64,000 bases of DNA, from positions 1,302,001-1,366,000 of the forward strand of contig NZ_CP067099.1 in NCBI RefSeq assembly GCF_016618195.1. Direction: 5' to 3'. The DNA comes from Providencia manganoxydans (GTDB taxonomy: Bacteria; Pseudomonadota; Gammaproteobacteria; Enterobacterales; Enterobacteriaceae). A program made the translations under genes and the position numbers. Positions within the stretch are counted from its first letter, which is position 1, and each line of letters starts with the position of its first letter. Below the pieces are notes generated by a model. It was not told where the DNA came from, searched no databases, and saw only the letters and a program-made list of their open reading frames with translations. Of the stretch, positions 9,293-17,473 are shown piece by piece.

Positions 9293-10516
9293 CTATTTTT
9301 GTTCTAGATTTGGTAATAATACGGTAAAAATGCCAAGTAATGGCAAAAAAGCACAATATTGATAAACTTGTTCAATACTTGTCTTATCAGCAATTTGCCC
9401 TAGCACCGCCGCACCAACGCCTCCCATACCAAATGCTAATCCAAAAAACAGCCCTGAAACCATACCTGTTTTACCGGGGATCAGCTCCTGAGCATAGACT
9501 AAAATAGCCGAAAACGCGGATGCCAGTACCAACCCGATGATAACGGTTAAAATACTTGTCCAGAAAAGAGATGCATGTGGTAACAGCAAAGTGAAAGGCG
9601 CAACACCTAAGATAGAAAACCAAATAACGTATTTACGGCCAATCTTGTCGCCTACAGGGCCACCAATCATGGTGCCTGCTGCAACAGCGAATAAGAAGAT
9701 AAATAAATGTATCTGTGCGTTTTGTACTGAAACGCCGAATTTATCAATTAAATAAAAAGTGTAATAGCTACTAATACTGGCTAAATAGAAGTATTTAGAA
9801 AACACCAAAATCAATAGTACCGTTAATGAGCCAATGACGACCTTACGAGGAATAACTTTAATTTCAATATGATGAGCAGGTTTTTTGCTTGCAGCACGGT
9901 GCTGTTGTTTGTACCAACGGCTTACTTGCAATAGAACAACAATCGCTAAAAGTGCTGCTAATGAGAACCAGCCCACATTACCTTTACCATAAGGTTCGAT
10001 CACTAGTGCTGCTAATAATGGACCTAAAGAGGAACCTAAATTCCCTCCGACTTGGAAAAATGATTGAGCGAGACCATGACGCCCACCAGAGGCCATACGT
10101 GCAACTCGCGATGATTCGGGATGAAAGACCGAAGATCCTGTACCCACTAATGCTGCGGCTAACAAAATCACAGGGAAAGTTTCCGCCATGGCTAGCAGCA
10201 ATAACCCCGTTAGGGTAAAGCCCATTCCGATTGGCAATGAGTATGGCTGTGGATGCTTATCAGTATAGTAGCCAATAATTGGTTGCAATAACGAAGCGGT
10301 GATTTGATAGGTTAGGGTGATCAACCCTATCTGTGCAAAACTTAGTGAAAAATCGGATTGCAATAATGGGTAGATAGCAAGTATCAGCGATTGGATCATA
10401 TCATTGAGCAAATGAGAAAAGCTGATCGCACTCAGGATACTAAAAACCGTTTTTCCTGTTTTGCCTATAGGTTTAGATGGCGTGGTATTACCGGGGTTAC
10501 TTGCTTGTTCACTCAT
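9293..10516 (-). CDS. fsr: MFS transporter Fsr (fosmidomycin resistance protein)
   Basis: A 407-residue major facilitator protein with 12 predicted membrane segments. E. coli Fsr exports fosmidomycin and is 406 residues long. The frame stays open to 10624, but MSEQASNPGNTTP at 10516 is chosen as start because it gives the family length and a cytosolic N-terminus. The usual MFS loop motif DKIGRK is present after TM6-7 (GGPVGDKIGRKYV). It is divergent from ushA and next to ybaL, as in E. coli. Confidence 0.9.
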   Translation of the reverse strand: MSEQASNPGNTTPSKPIGKTGKTVFSILSAISFSHLLNDMIQSLILAIYPLLQSDFSLSFAQIGLITLTYQITASLLQPIIGYYTDKHPQPYSLPIGMGFTLTGLLLLAMAETFPVILLAAALVGTGSSVFHPESSRVARMASGGRHGLAQSFFQVGGNLGSSLGPLLAALVIEPYGKGNVGWFSLAALLAIVVLLQVSRWYKQQHRAASKKPAHHIEIKVIPRKVVIGSLTVLLILVFSKYFYLASISSYYTFYLIDKFGVSVQNAQIHLFIFLFAVAAGTMIGGPVGDKIGRKYVIWFSILGVAPFTLLLPHASLFWTSILTVIIGLVLASAFSAILVYAQELIPGKTGMVSGLFFGLAFGMGGVGAAVLGQIADKTSIEQVYQYCAFLPLLGIFTVLLPNLEQK

Positions 10517-10714
10517 AATGATTAACTTCTGGTTGTGGTTGCAGAATGGTGTTACATAATTGTTATCAATATAACCCATATATAATTTATTTGAATCAAT
10601 AAATATCACGGGTAAAAAAATCACTAACTAGATTAATTTGATTGATGTCTCAATTTAATGAAACAAGGGGTGATTTATGCAGTCTGTAACCGACTATGGT
10701 CGCAATTTTATGCT

Positions 10715-10842
10715 ATATACTCTAAATAATTCGAGATTCAGTTAGGTGATAAGTGAGCAAGTCACTAGGCGTATAGAAAATTATGTGACTGGTGTGAGTG
10801 AACGTAGTCAACAATGCTAAAACTTGAAATATGATGAGTATA
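10715..10842. repeat. Intergenic palindromic repeat, copy 3 (inverted)
   Basis: Starts TATATACTCTAAATAATTCG and ends CTTGAAATATGATGAGTATA, the reverse-oriented form of the family. It lies between fsr and ushA. Confidence 0.8.
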
Positions 10843-10887
10843 AAACACCCTTTTAATCATCTACACATATCATACAAAATTCATCAG

Positions 10888-10956
10888 CTCTAAATAATTC
10901 TAGATGCAACAAGAACAGTTAATATCGACGCTGCAACTTGAACTATAACGAGTATA
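10888..10956. repeat. Intergenic palindromic repeat, short copy
   Basis: A 69-base version carrying both ends (CTCTAAATAATTCTAGATGC and TGCAACTTGAACTATAACGA) with the middle deleted. It ends about 20 bases ahead of the ushA start, so it must lie in or near the ushA leader. Confidence 0.75.
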
Positions 10957-10977
10957 GTGTATAGCAGGGAGAAAAAG

Positions 10978-12645
10978 ATGAAGTTAACCTTTAAAGCATC
11001 CGTATGTGCATTAACGGTATCTTTAGCCTTATTGCCAGCCGCATTGGCAAATGCTTGGGAAAAAGATAAAACCTATAATATTACGATTTTGCACACCAAT
11101 GACCATCATGGCCATTTTTGGCATAACGATCATGGCGAATACGGTTTAGCGGCACAAAAAACGGTGGTTGATGAAATTCGTGATGAAGTGGCTAAACAAG
11201 GTGGCAGCCTTTTACTACTTTCTGGAGGTGATATTAATACGGGTGTTCCAGAGTCAGATTTACAAGATGCTGAGCCTGATTTTAAGGGCATGAATTTAGT
11301 GGGTTACGATGCGATGGCATTAGGTAACCATGAGTTTGACAATACACTTGATGTATTACGCACCCAAGAAAAATGGGCTAATTTCCCGTTCTTATCTGCG
11401 AATATATATCAAACCAGTACGGGTAAACGCCTATTTAAACCGTATCAAATTTTCGATAAGCAAGGGGTAAAAATTGCGGTATTAGGTCTAACGACGGATG
11501 ACACTGCAAAATTAGGTAATCCTGCAAACTTCCCTGATGTTGAGTTTAGAACGCCAGCCCTCGAAGCCAAAAAAGTGGTTGAAGAGCTTCGTGAAACCGA
11601 GAAGCCAGACATTATTATCGCGGCAACCCACATGGGCCACTATGATGATGGCCAACACGGTTCAAATGCACCGGGTGATGTGGAAATGGCACGTAGTTTG
11701 CCTGAAGGTTACTTAGATATGATTGTTGGTGGACATTCACAAGACCCCGTTTGTATGTCCGCAGAGAATAAAAATTACAAACAGGTTGATTATGTACCGG
11801 GAACGCCTTGCGCCCCTGATAATCAAAATGGAACATGGATAGTACAAGCTCATGAATGGGGTAAATATGTTGGTCGAGCTGATTTTGAATTTAAAAATGG
11901 TAAGTTTACGCTGAAACATTATCAATTAATTCCCATTAATCTGAAGAAAAAAGTGACTAAAGATGATGGGACTAGCGAACGTGTTTATTACACTCAAGAA
12001 ATTGCGCATAACCCAGAAATGATGAAGCTGTTGACACCTTATCAAGAAAAAGGTGGCGAACAATTGAATGTTAAAGTTGGGGCAGTTGATGGCAAACTTG
12101 AAGGTGACCGTAGTAAAGTTCGTTTTGTTCAGACCAATATGGGGCATCTACTGCTAGCGGCACAAAAAGAGCGAGCTGGAGCGGATTTTGCGATTATGAG
12201 TGGCGGCGGAGTGCGTGACTCAATCGAAAGCGGTGATATCACTTATAAAGATGTATTGAAAGTTCAACCCTTCACCAATGAATTAGTGTATGTGGACTTC
12301 AAAGGGAGTGAAGTATTACCTTATTTGCAGGCCGCTGCGAATATGAAACCGGATTCAGGGGCTTATGCTCAATTTTATAATGTTAGTCTGACATTAAACG
12401 CAGATGGTAGCATCAGCGATGTGAAAATTGATGGTAAACCTGTTGATCCACAAAAAACCTATCGTATGGCGACATTGAATTTCAATGCGATCGGTGGTGA
12501 TGGATATCCGAAAATTGATAGTCATCCAAGCTATGTGAATACAGGCTTTGTCGATGCCGAGGTGCTGAAAGGCTATATTGAGAAGCACTCACCACTTAAA
12601 GCGGCTGATTACCAGCCAAAAGGTGAGATTGTTTATAAAAAATAG
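10978..12645 (+). CDS. ushA: Periplasmic 5'-nucleotidase / UDP-sugar hydrolase UshA
   Basis: A 555-residue exported enzyme that hydrolyses UDP-sugars and nucleotides in the periplasm. A Sec signal peptide spans residues 1 to about 26 (MKLTFKASVC...ALANA). The metallophosphoesterase motifs LHTNDHHGHF, GGDINTG, GNHEFD and GGHSQD supply the dimetal site. The C-terminal nucleotidase domain has the substrate motif SGGGVRDSIESG. The ATG at 10978 follows GGGAGA; the frame extends 7 codons upstream without a ribosome site. Length and neighbours match E. coli ushA (550). Confidence 0.95.
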   Translation: MKLTFKASVCALTVSLALLPAALANAWEKDKTYNITILHTNDHHGHFWHNDHGEYGLAAQKTVVDEIRDEVAKQGGSLLLLSGGDINTGVPESDLQDAEPDFKGMNLVGYDAMALGNHEFDNTLDVLRTQEKWANFPFLSANIYQTSTGKRLFKPYQIFDKQGVKIAVLGLTTDDTAKLGNPANFPDVEFRTPALEAKKVVEELRETEKPDIIIAATHMGHYDDGQHGSNAPGDVEMARSLPEGYLDMIVGGHSQDPVCMSAENKNYKQVDYVPGTPCAPDNQNGTWIVQAHEWGKYVGRADFEFKNGKFTLKHYQLIPINLKKKVTKDDGTSERVYYTQEIAHNPEMMKLLTPYQEKGGEQLNVKVGAVDGKLEGDRSKVRFVQTNMGHLLLAAQKERAGADFAIMSGGGVRDSIESGDITYKDVLKVQPFTNELVYVDFKGSEVLPYLQAAANMKPDSGAYAQFYNVSLTLNADGSISDVKIDGKPVDPQKTYRMATLNFNAIGGDGYPKIDSHPSYVNTGFVDAEVLKGYIEKHSPLKAADYQPKGEIVYKK

Positions 12646-12664
12646 TTCTACTATTTTTTAAATC

Positions 12665-12697
12665 AAAGCCTTATCGTTATTTTGACGATAAGGCTTT
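12665..12697 (+). terminator. Hairpin after ushA
   Basis: AAAGCCTTATCGT and ACGATAAGGCTTT form a long stem around a short loop, 19 bases after the ushA stop. The T-run is short. Confidence 0.75.
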
Positions 12698-12768
12698 CAA
12701 ACATATACGACAAGTGACTTGTTGAAATAGGTGATAAAGCCTATAACCAAATGACGGTTTTTTATTGT

Positions 12769-12897
12769 CTAAACTCGTTATACTTCAAGTTGCAGGGTTG
12801 TTGGCTACACTCAGCGAGTCGAGTCACATATTTTATTTATGCTCCCTGCCTATCTTCACTTGTCGCCTACCTGCATCTCGAATTATTTAGAGTATAT
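12769..12897. repeat. Intergenic palindromic repeat, copy 5
   Basis: A well-preserved copy: left end AACTCGTTATACTTCAAGTT, right end CTCGAATTATTTAGAGTATA. It accounts for a spurious short reading frame at 12751-12981. Confidence 0.8.
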
Positions 12898-12944
12898 ATG
12901 CTCTACTACTTAGTTATTACTTGGATGGCTAAGAACCCAATCCC

Positions 12945-14090
12945 CTACAACCCTAGTTCCATCGCAATAATATTTCGCTGAATATCCGATGTTCCCGAAT
13001 AAATTAATGAAGCGATGGAGTCTCGAATGCCTCTTTCTGCCGGGCTATTAGCTAAATAACCTTGAGCGCCATAAAGCCGAAAAACATCAAGAGAAAACTT
13101 GGTATAGGTTTCAGAAACAAATAATTTAGCGCTGGCCGCTTCAAGAAATGCATTATGTCCCTCATCCTTGAGCCTAGCGACACGATAAATCATTTCTCTG
13201 GCCGCATCTAAGCTGACTTTCATATCAACAAGCCGATGTGAGACAGCCTGATTTTTACTGATAGCGTGAACAAATTGTTTTCGCGTTCGCGCATGCTGGA
13301 TACCGTTTTCAAGCTGCCGTTGCATGGTTCCTAGTGCACTTGCGAGTAAGCAGCCACGTTCATTTTCCATGGCATTTTCAAAAATAGCCATACCTCTACC
13401 TATTTTGCCCAACACTGAACTAACAGGGATCCGACAATCTTTTAGGGTAATTTTGCCCATTTGTGCAGTGCGCATTCCCATTTTAGGTAATGGAGAGCTA
13501 ATCTCTAGGCCGGGCGTGCTTGAGGGAACAAGAAATGCAGTAATACCAAGTGGATCTAAATTTGGATCTAGATTTGCGTAAATGACAAATAGATCCGCGA
13601 TAGGGGCATTGGTGATATAGCATTTAGTCCCATTTAAAATGTAATGGCCATCTTGTTTAACAGCTTGAGTTTGCATTGAGAAAACATCTGAACCTGCTTG
13701 TTCTTCAGTCGAGGCATTAGCGCCAATCATTGAACCATCAAGTAGGCTAGGAAGAAATTGGGCTTGTTGCTCAGGGGTTCCATGTGCGATTAATGGCAGA
13801 ACTACAGTCCATAGATGCGCATTGATAGAAAATAATAACCCATTGTCTTCACAGCCATAGCCTAAGCCTTCCATAACGGCAATCAGTTCAGTTCGAGTCG
13901 CACCTTTACCGCCAAATTTTTCAGGTATAGCGAGACGAAATAATCCGAATTCAGCGCATTTTATCCATCCTTCGTGGTCGAACATCGCTAAATGTTCAGT
14001 AAGTGCCAGATCTTTATATAAGTGTTTATGTGCAAATTGCCTTGCATGATGATTTAAATCTTGCAACTTCAGAGGTCGATCGTTGAGCAT
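12945..14090 (-). CDS. Acyl-CoA dehydrogenase-family flavoenzyme (candidate prolyl-carrier dehydrogenase)
   Basis: A 381-residue acyl-CoA dehydrogenase-fold flavoprotein. The FAD/substrate motifs ANASTEEQAGSD and CYITNAP are present. The residue at the usual C-terminal catalytic Glu is Ser (IYSGTSDIQR), while E244 in MENERG sits where isovaleryl-CoA dehydrogenase and the prolyl-S-carrier dehydrogenases place their base. With the adjoining adenylating ligase and carrier protein this fits the enzyme that oxidises carrier-bound proline to pyrrole-2-carboxyl (family knowledge plus inference). It overlaps the ligase end by 22 bases and has its own GGAGGT site. Start well supported. A normal acyl-CoA substrate is the alternative. 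Confidence 0.8.
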   Translation of the reverse strand: MLNDRPLKLQDLNHHARQFAHKHLYKDLALTEHLAMFDHEGWIKCAEFGLFRLAIPEKFGGKGATRTELIAVMEGLGYGCEDNGLLFSINAHLWTVVLPLIAHGTPEQQAQFLPSLLDGSMIGANASTEEQAGSDVFSMQTQAVKQDGHYILNGTKCYITNAPIADLFVIYANLDPNLDPLGITAFLVPSSTPGLEISSPLPKMGMRTAQMGKITLKDCRIPVSSVLGKIGRGMAIFENAMENERGCLLASALGTMQRQLENGIQHARTRKQFVHAISKNQAVSHRLVDMKVSLDAAREMIYRVARLKDEGHNAFLEAASAKLFVSETYTKFSLDVFRLYGAQGYLANSPAERGIRDSIASLIYSGTSDIQRNIIAMELGL

Positions 14091-15559
14091 AATACCTCCA
14101 ATTTTTTGTAATCAGTTTTTCCCGTAGATGTCCGTGGAATAGAGTTTAAATAATGAAAAAGGTCGGGCAACATATAGCGAGCAAGGTGATTGTGGCAGTA
14201 TTGATGCAAATTTAGAGAAGAAACTTGAGCTGTTTTTGCAACGATAAAAGCATAAATACGGGTATTCGAGTGAATTGTCTGACTGACAACGGCACACTCC
14301 ATTAAGTCTGGATGTGTTGTGAGTATTTTTTCTATTTCATCAAGTTCTATTCGGTAACCAAGACGTTTAATCATCCGGTCATTACGCCCAAGAAAAATAA
14401 ACCCTTCTTTATCAGAGAAACGCACTCTATCCCCTGTGTTATACCAACGTTTACCCTCTAACCAAACTAACTTTGCAGCCATTTGTTCTGGTGAATTCCA
14501 ATAATTATCGGTAACAGAAGGCCCTGTAATACACAGCAAACCAGTTTCGCCATGTGGAACAATACGATGTTCCTGCTCATCTATGATGATTGCTTCACAG
14601 TGTTTACATGGAAAACCTATGGGTAATGGATTGATACGACTTTCTGGAATATTTGATGGTACAGGATAAAAGGTACATACATTCGTTTCAGTGGGGCCAT
14701 ATAAGTTGTAATAACTCGGAGCAGGCCAATGATGCATCAGTAAACGTAACTTCGAGATAGGGAAAACCTCCCCAGCAAAAAGAACAAGGCGTAGTTTGTT
14801 TTGGGGAGGAGGTGTTGAAAGTCGCTGGAAGTGCTCCGCTAGCATGCCTAATATTGCTGGTGCAGAATACCAAACAGTAATTTCTCTGTTTGAAATAAAT
14901 GCGGCTAAATGTCGAGGGCTTGCGGCAATGTCTGAATCAATAAGGTGTATACAGGCACCATGTTTTATGGCGACATAAATATCAAAAATAGATAAATCAA
15001 AATGAAATGGCGCGTGGCTAGAAACGTGATCGTGTTTGGTAATGGCAAATGTTGAAGATGCCCATTCAATAAAAGAAATGGCATTAGCATGTGTTATCTC
15101 TACGCCTTTTGGGACACCAGTAGAGCCCGAAGTATATAAAATATAAGCTAACCGATTTAATTCAGATGGATAGTGTGGATATGCGTCGATATCATCTTGT
15201 GTTGGATCTACTGTAGGATAATCTAATAGGTCATTGCTTTGGTTTATTCTTTTTTCTTGAATAATAATAATACGGGACTTAAATTGTGGCTCTGACGCTA
15301 TCAGTGTTTTTGCTAGTTCGCTGGTTGTTAAAATAGCTTGTACTGAGCAGTTATTGAATATTGTTGCTGCTCGAGTTGTTATACTCTCCGCATCCACCGG
15401 AACATAGGCTGCCCCTAGACGAAGTACACCGAAAATACTCGCGAGTGTCAGTGATGTCTTGTGCATTAATATTCCAACACGATCGCCAGAAACAACATGG
15501 TGTTGATGAAGTGATGTAGCGATCCTATCGGCAGCATTAGAAAGCTCTTGATAGGTCAA
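14069..15559 (-). CDS. Amino-acid adenylating ligase (candidate L-prolyl-AMP ligase), N-terminus disrupted
   Basis: A stand-alone adenylation enzyme of the NRPS A-domain type. From the TTG at 15559 it has 496 residues with the core motifs TSGSTGVPKG (143-152), SHAPFHFDLS (181-190), LYGPTET (286-292), YNTGD, GRNDRMIKRLGYRIE and STGKTDYKK with the C-terminal lysine. The same frame stays open upstream to 15661 and encodes a normal A-domain N-terminus (FPNALAVVDSNELS), but the natural ATG with AGAGAG ahead of it at 15670 is followed by GGC and a TAA stop (15662-15664). The gene is thus either inactivated or started from TTG or ATT downstream. Together with the carrier and dehydrogenase, prolyl activation is likely; other small amino acids remain possible. 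Confidence 0.75.
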   Translation of the reverse strand: MTYQELSNAADRIATSLHQHHVVSGDRVGILMHKTSLTLASIFGVLRLGAAYVPVDAESITTRAATIFNNCSVQAILTTSELAKTLIASEPQFKSRIIIIQEKRINQSNDLLDYPTVDPTQDDIDAYPHYPSELNRLAYILYTSGSTGVPKGVEITHANAISFIEWASSTFAITKHDHVSSHAPFHFDLSIFDIYVAIKHGACIHLIDSDIAASPRHLAAFISNREITVWYSAPAILGMLAEHFQRLSTPPPQNKLRLVLFAGEVFPISKLRLLMHHWPAPSYYNLYGPTETNVCTFYPVPSNIPESRINPLPIGFPCKHCEAIIIDEQEHRIVPHGETGLLCITGPSVTDNYWNSPEQMAAKLVWLEGKRWYNTGDRVRFSDKEGFIFLGRNDRMIKRLGYRIELDEIEKILTTHPDLMECAVVSQTIHSNTRIYAFIVAKTAQVSSLNLHQYCHNHLARYMLPDLFHYLNSIPRTSTGKTDYKKLEVLCSTIDL

Positions 15560-15683
15560 AGAGAGTTCATTTGAATCGACAACCGCTAATGCATTAGGAA
15601 ATTGCGCGACTGTATTATTTAAATAATAGATAATATCAGTCGGTTGTGAATTTATAAGCTGTTAGCCCATATTTTATCTCTCT

Positions 15684-15765
15684 AATAATTTATTTTCTAT
15701 GTAATCAGTTATTTTGTTAATTGAAATAATTTATTTTCTATGTAATCAGTTATTTTGTTAATTGA
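15684..15765. repeat. 41-bp exact tandem duplication
   Basis: Two identical 41-base units (15684-15724 and 15725-15765) span the end of the carrier-protein gene. The unit length is not a multiple of three, so the second copy changes the protein's C-terminus and adds about 40 bases of spacer before the ligase. Confidence 0.95.
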
Positions 15766-15963
15766 AATAAAGTATTTTCGAGGATCACTAATACCAACAT
15801 CGATATCAAAAGTATCTTCAATAAAAGCTTCGATGCGCACAATAGAAAGGGATGACAAGATACCTGACTCAATTAAATTAAAGTCATCAGATAATGTTTT
15901 ATGACTTCCTTTAAGTATATCTTGGTGAATAAGAGTACGGACTTTGATTAAAATATCAGACAT
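15709..15963 (-). CDS. Acyl/peptidyl carrier protein
   Basis: An 84-residue free-standing carrier protein. The phosphopantetheine site is in SGILSSLSIVRI, with S38 as the attachment serine; the usual Asp before it is Ser here. The pattern resembles the small carrier proteins that hold proline or pyrrole in pyrrole-forming pathways. AAGGAT precedes the ATG. The 41-bp tandem duplication replaces the inferred original ending KLLER by KLFQLTK. It sits 37 bases after the KASIII-like gene and about 40 bases before the ligase's original ATG. Confidence 0.8.
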   Translation of the reverse strand: MSDILIKVRTLIHQDILKGSHKTLSDDFNLIESGILSSLSIVRIEAFIEDTFDIDVGISDPRKYFISINKITDYIENKLFQLTK

Positions 15964-16000
15964 AAAATTATCCTTATAAATATATGTTATGAAAAAACGA

Positions 16001-17092
16001 TTATTTATGGTTAATAACAGAAGCAGGGGCGGGAGGCGTACCTGTGATCACATTTGGCCAGCGGAATACGGCAGCAGAAGCTTCACTATGCGCGCCATAA
16101 GCATATAACATGATAATTTCACCGGGTTTTATGCGCTGTTGAACTACCGCGGTATACAGATTAAAAGGCATAACAACTGGACCCGTATAAGCTGTGCTAG
16201 GAAAAGTGTTGATGACCTTTTCTTTATCGATCCCTAATGCATTTGCGGAAAATTCAGCATGCCAAGCAGTCGGTGCATTCGCTGCTACACATTGAACGTC
16301 ATCAACAGTGAGTTCCGCTTTACGCAATGCACCATCGACGGTATACCTAAGGTGAGACTCTGAAGTTTTACGTAGCATATGTGTGACAGAAGCATCTGCA
16401 CGCACCCGTATACGTTGTTTAAGTGGGAAATGTTTATCTTCGACGGTATCTAAAAACCATGTCCCACAGGTGCTACCAAGATGTAAGCTGTCAGAGCCCA
16501 GTAGCCCAAAACCGTCTTCGACTGGCCCGACAATAAAAGCAGCAGAAGCATCACCATAAAAACGTAAGGCAATATCATCATCATCAATTGCACGTGAAAA
16601 AAAGGCAGTTGCAACAACGAGGACTCTATTTTTTTGTCCTGATTTCACTAAAGCACAAGCAGTTAATAAAGCCGCCATTGAACCTGCACAGGTAGCCTCG
16701 ACATTAAAAGCACCACCTCTAATACTTAATTCGTTAGCAAGGTAACCTGCATCACCTATACCGACACGATCAGCAAACATTGTGGTTGCAATTAAACCAT
16801 CTATTTCGCTGGCGGATATAGCCGCTGCTTGTAAAACATCAGTAGCCGCTTTCATTCCTAGGGATACAGAGCTTTCATTAGGATCAACAACCACTCTACG
16901 TTCGATACTGCCTAAAAAAGGATCTGCGAGATAAGGAGCCATTGCTTCATCATAAAATTGATAGCGTGAATTATGGCGATAAGCTAATTCATTGTTATCG
17001 TTATTTTGAATAGTTTCTTCATTCCACCATGAATTAGTTCGTAAACCTTCAGGTAAATGAACAGCAAGAGCTTGGATGCCTACTGATAACAT
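16001..17092 (-). CDS. KASIII-like (3-oxoacyl-ACP synthase III family) acyltransferase, copy 2
   Basis: A 363-residue thiolase-fold protein of the KASIII family, which either condenses or transfers acyl groups held on carrier proteins. The nucleophile is C135 in EATCAGSM and the catalytic histidine H278 in TAWHAEFS. The third catalytic position (Asn in FabH's GNT motif) aligns by eye with Tyr in STAYTGPVVMP, so decarboxylative condensation may be lost and acyl transfer favoured, as proposed for KASIII-like transferases in pyrrole-carrying antibiotics. AAAGGAGTG ahead of ATG 17092 sets the start. It is a close paralog of the gene at 17474-18559. Confidence 0.82.
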   Translation of the reverse strand: MLSVGIQALAVHLPEGLRTNSWWNEETIQNNDNNELAYRHNSRYQFYDEAMAPYLADPFLGSIERRVVVDPNESSVSLGMKAATDVLQAAAISASEIDGLIATTMFADRVGIGDAGYLANELSIRGGAFNVEATCAGSMAALLTACALVKSGQKNRVLVVATAFFSRAIDDDDIALRFYGDASAAFIVGPVEDGFGLLGSDSLHLGSTCGTWFLDTVEDKHFPLKQRIRVRADASVTHMLRKTSESHLRYTVDGALRKAELTVDDVQCVAANAPTAWHAEFSANALGIDKEKVINTFPSTAYTGPVVMPFNLYTAVVQQRIKPGEIIMLYAYGAHSEASAAVFRWPNVITGTPPAPASVINHK

Positions 17093-17473
17093 AAACACTC
17101 CTTTAATAAATAATAACTATCTATAATATATAAGGTGAAATTAATATTTTTTTATGGGAAATAATTTCTTCTTAATTAGTTTTGAATTATATGATTAATT
17201 AAATATTGCAAATAAAAAAATAAATGTCCATATTGGTTGCTGTTTTAAAATGAATTAATCAAAGAGTTTATTTGTTAATGAATGTTTTATTTGTAGATAG
17301 GAAGCTTATTGTTGATAGGTATTTTATGTGCTTAAATATAATAACTTCATTAATATTGATGTGTTATTTTTATTATAAATAGATGAAGAAAGCGCTAGAG
17401 TGTCTAACGCTAATATTAATAAGATGGTAGGAATAAATAAAATATGAGTGAATGTTTATTGTAAATATCTCTA
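17093..17473. other. AT-rich spacer between the two KASIII-like genes
   Basis: 381 bases, very AT-rich, without an ORF, repeat or clear terminator. It could carry an internal promoter for the downstream four genes, but none stands out. Confidence 0.5.

Noticed and set aside
12751..12981. 76-codon plus-strand ORF
   Set aside because: It is made almost entirely of the palindromic repeat at 12769-12897 and the 3' end of the acyl-CoA dehydrogenase gene on the other strand.
15709..15963. Carrier protein as a fatty-acid AcpP duplicate
   Set aside because: The attachment motif LSSLS and the neighbouring ligase and dehydrogenase fit a pathway-specific carrier better than housekeeping AcpP (DSLD).
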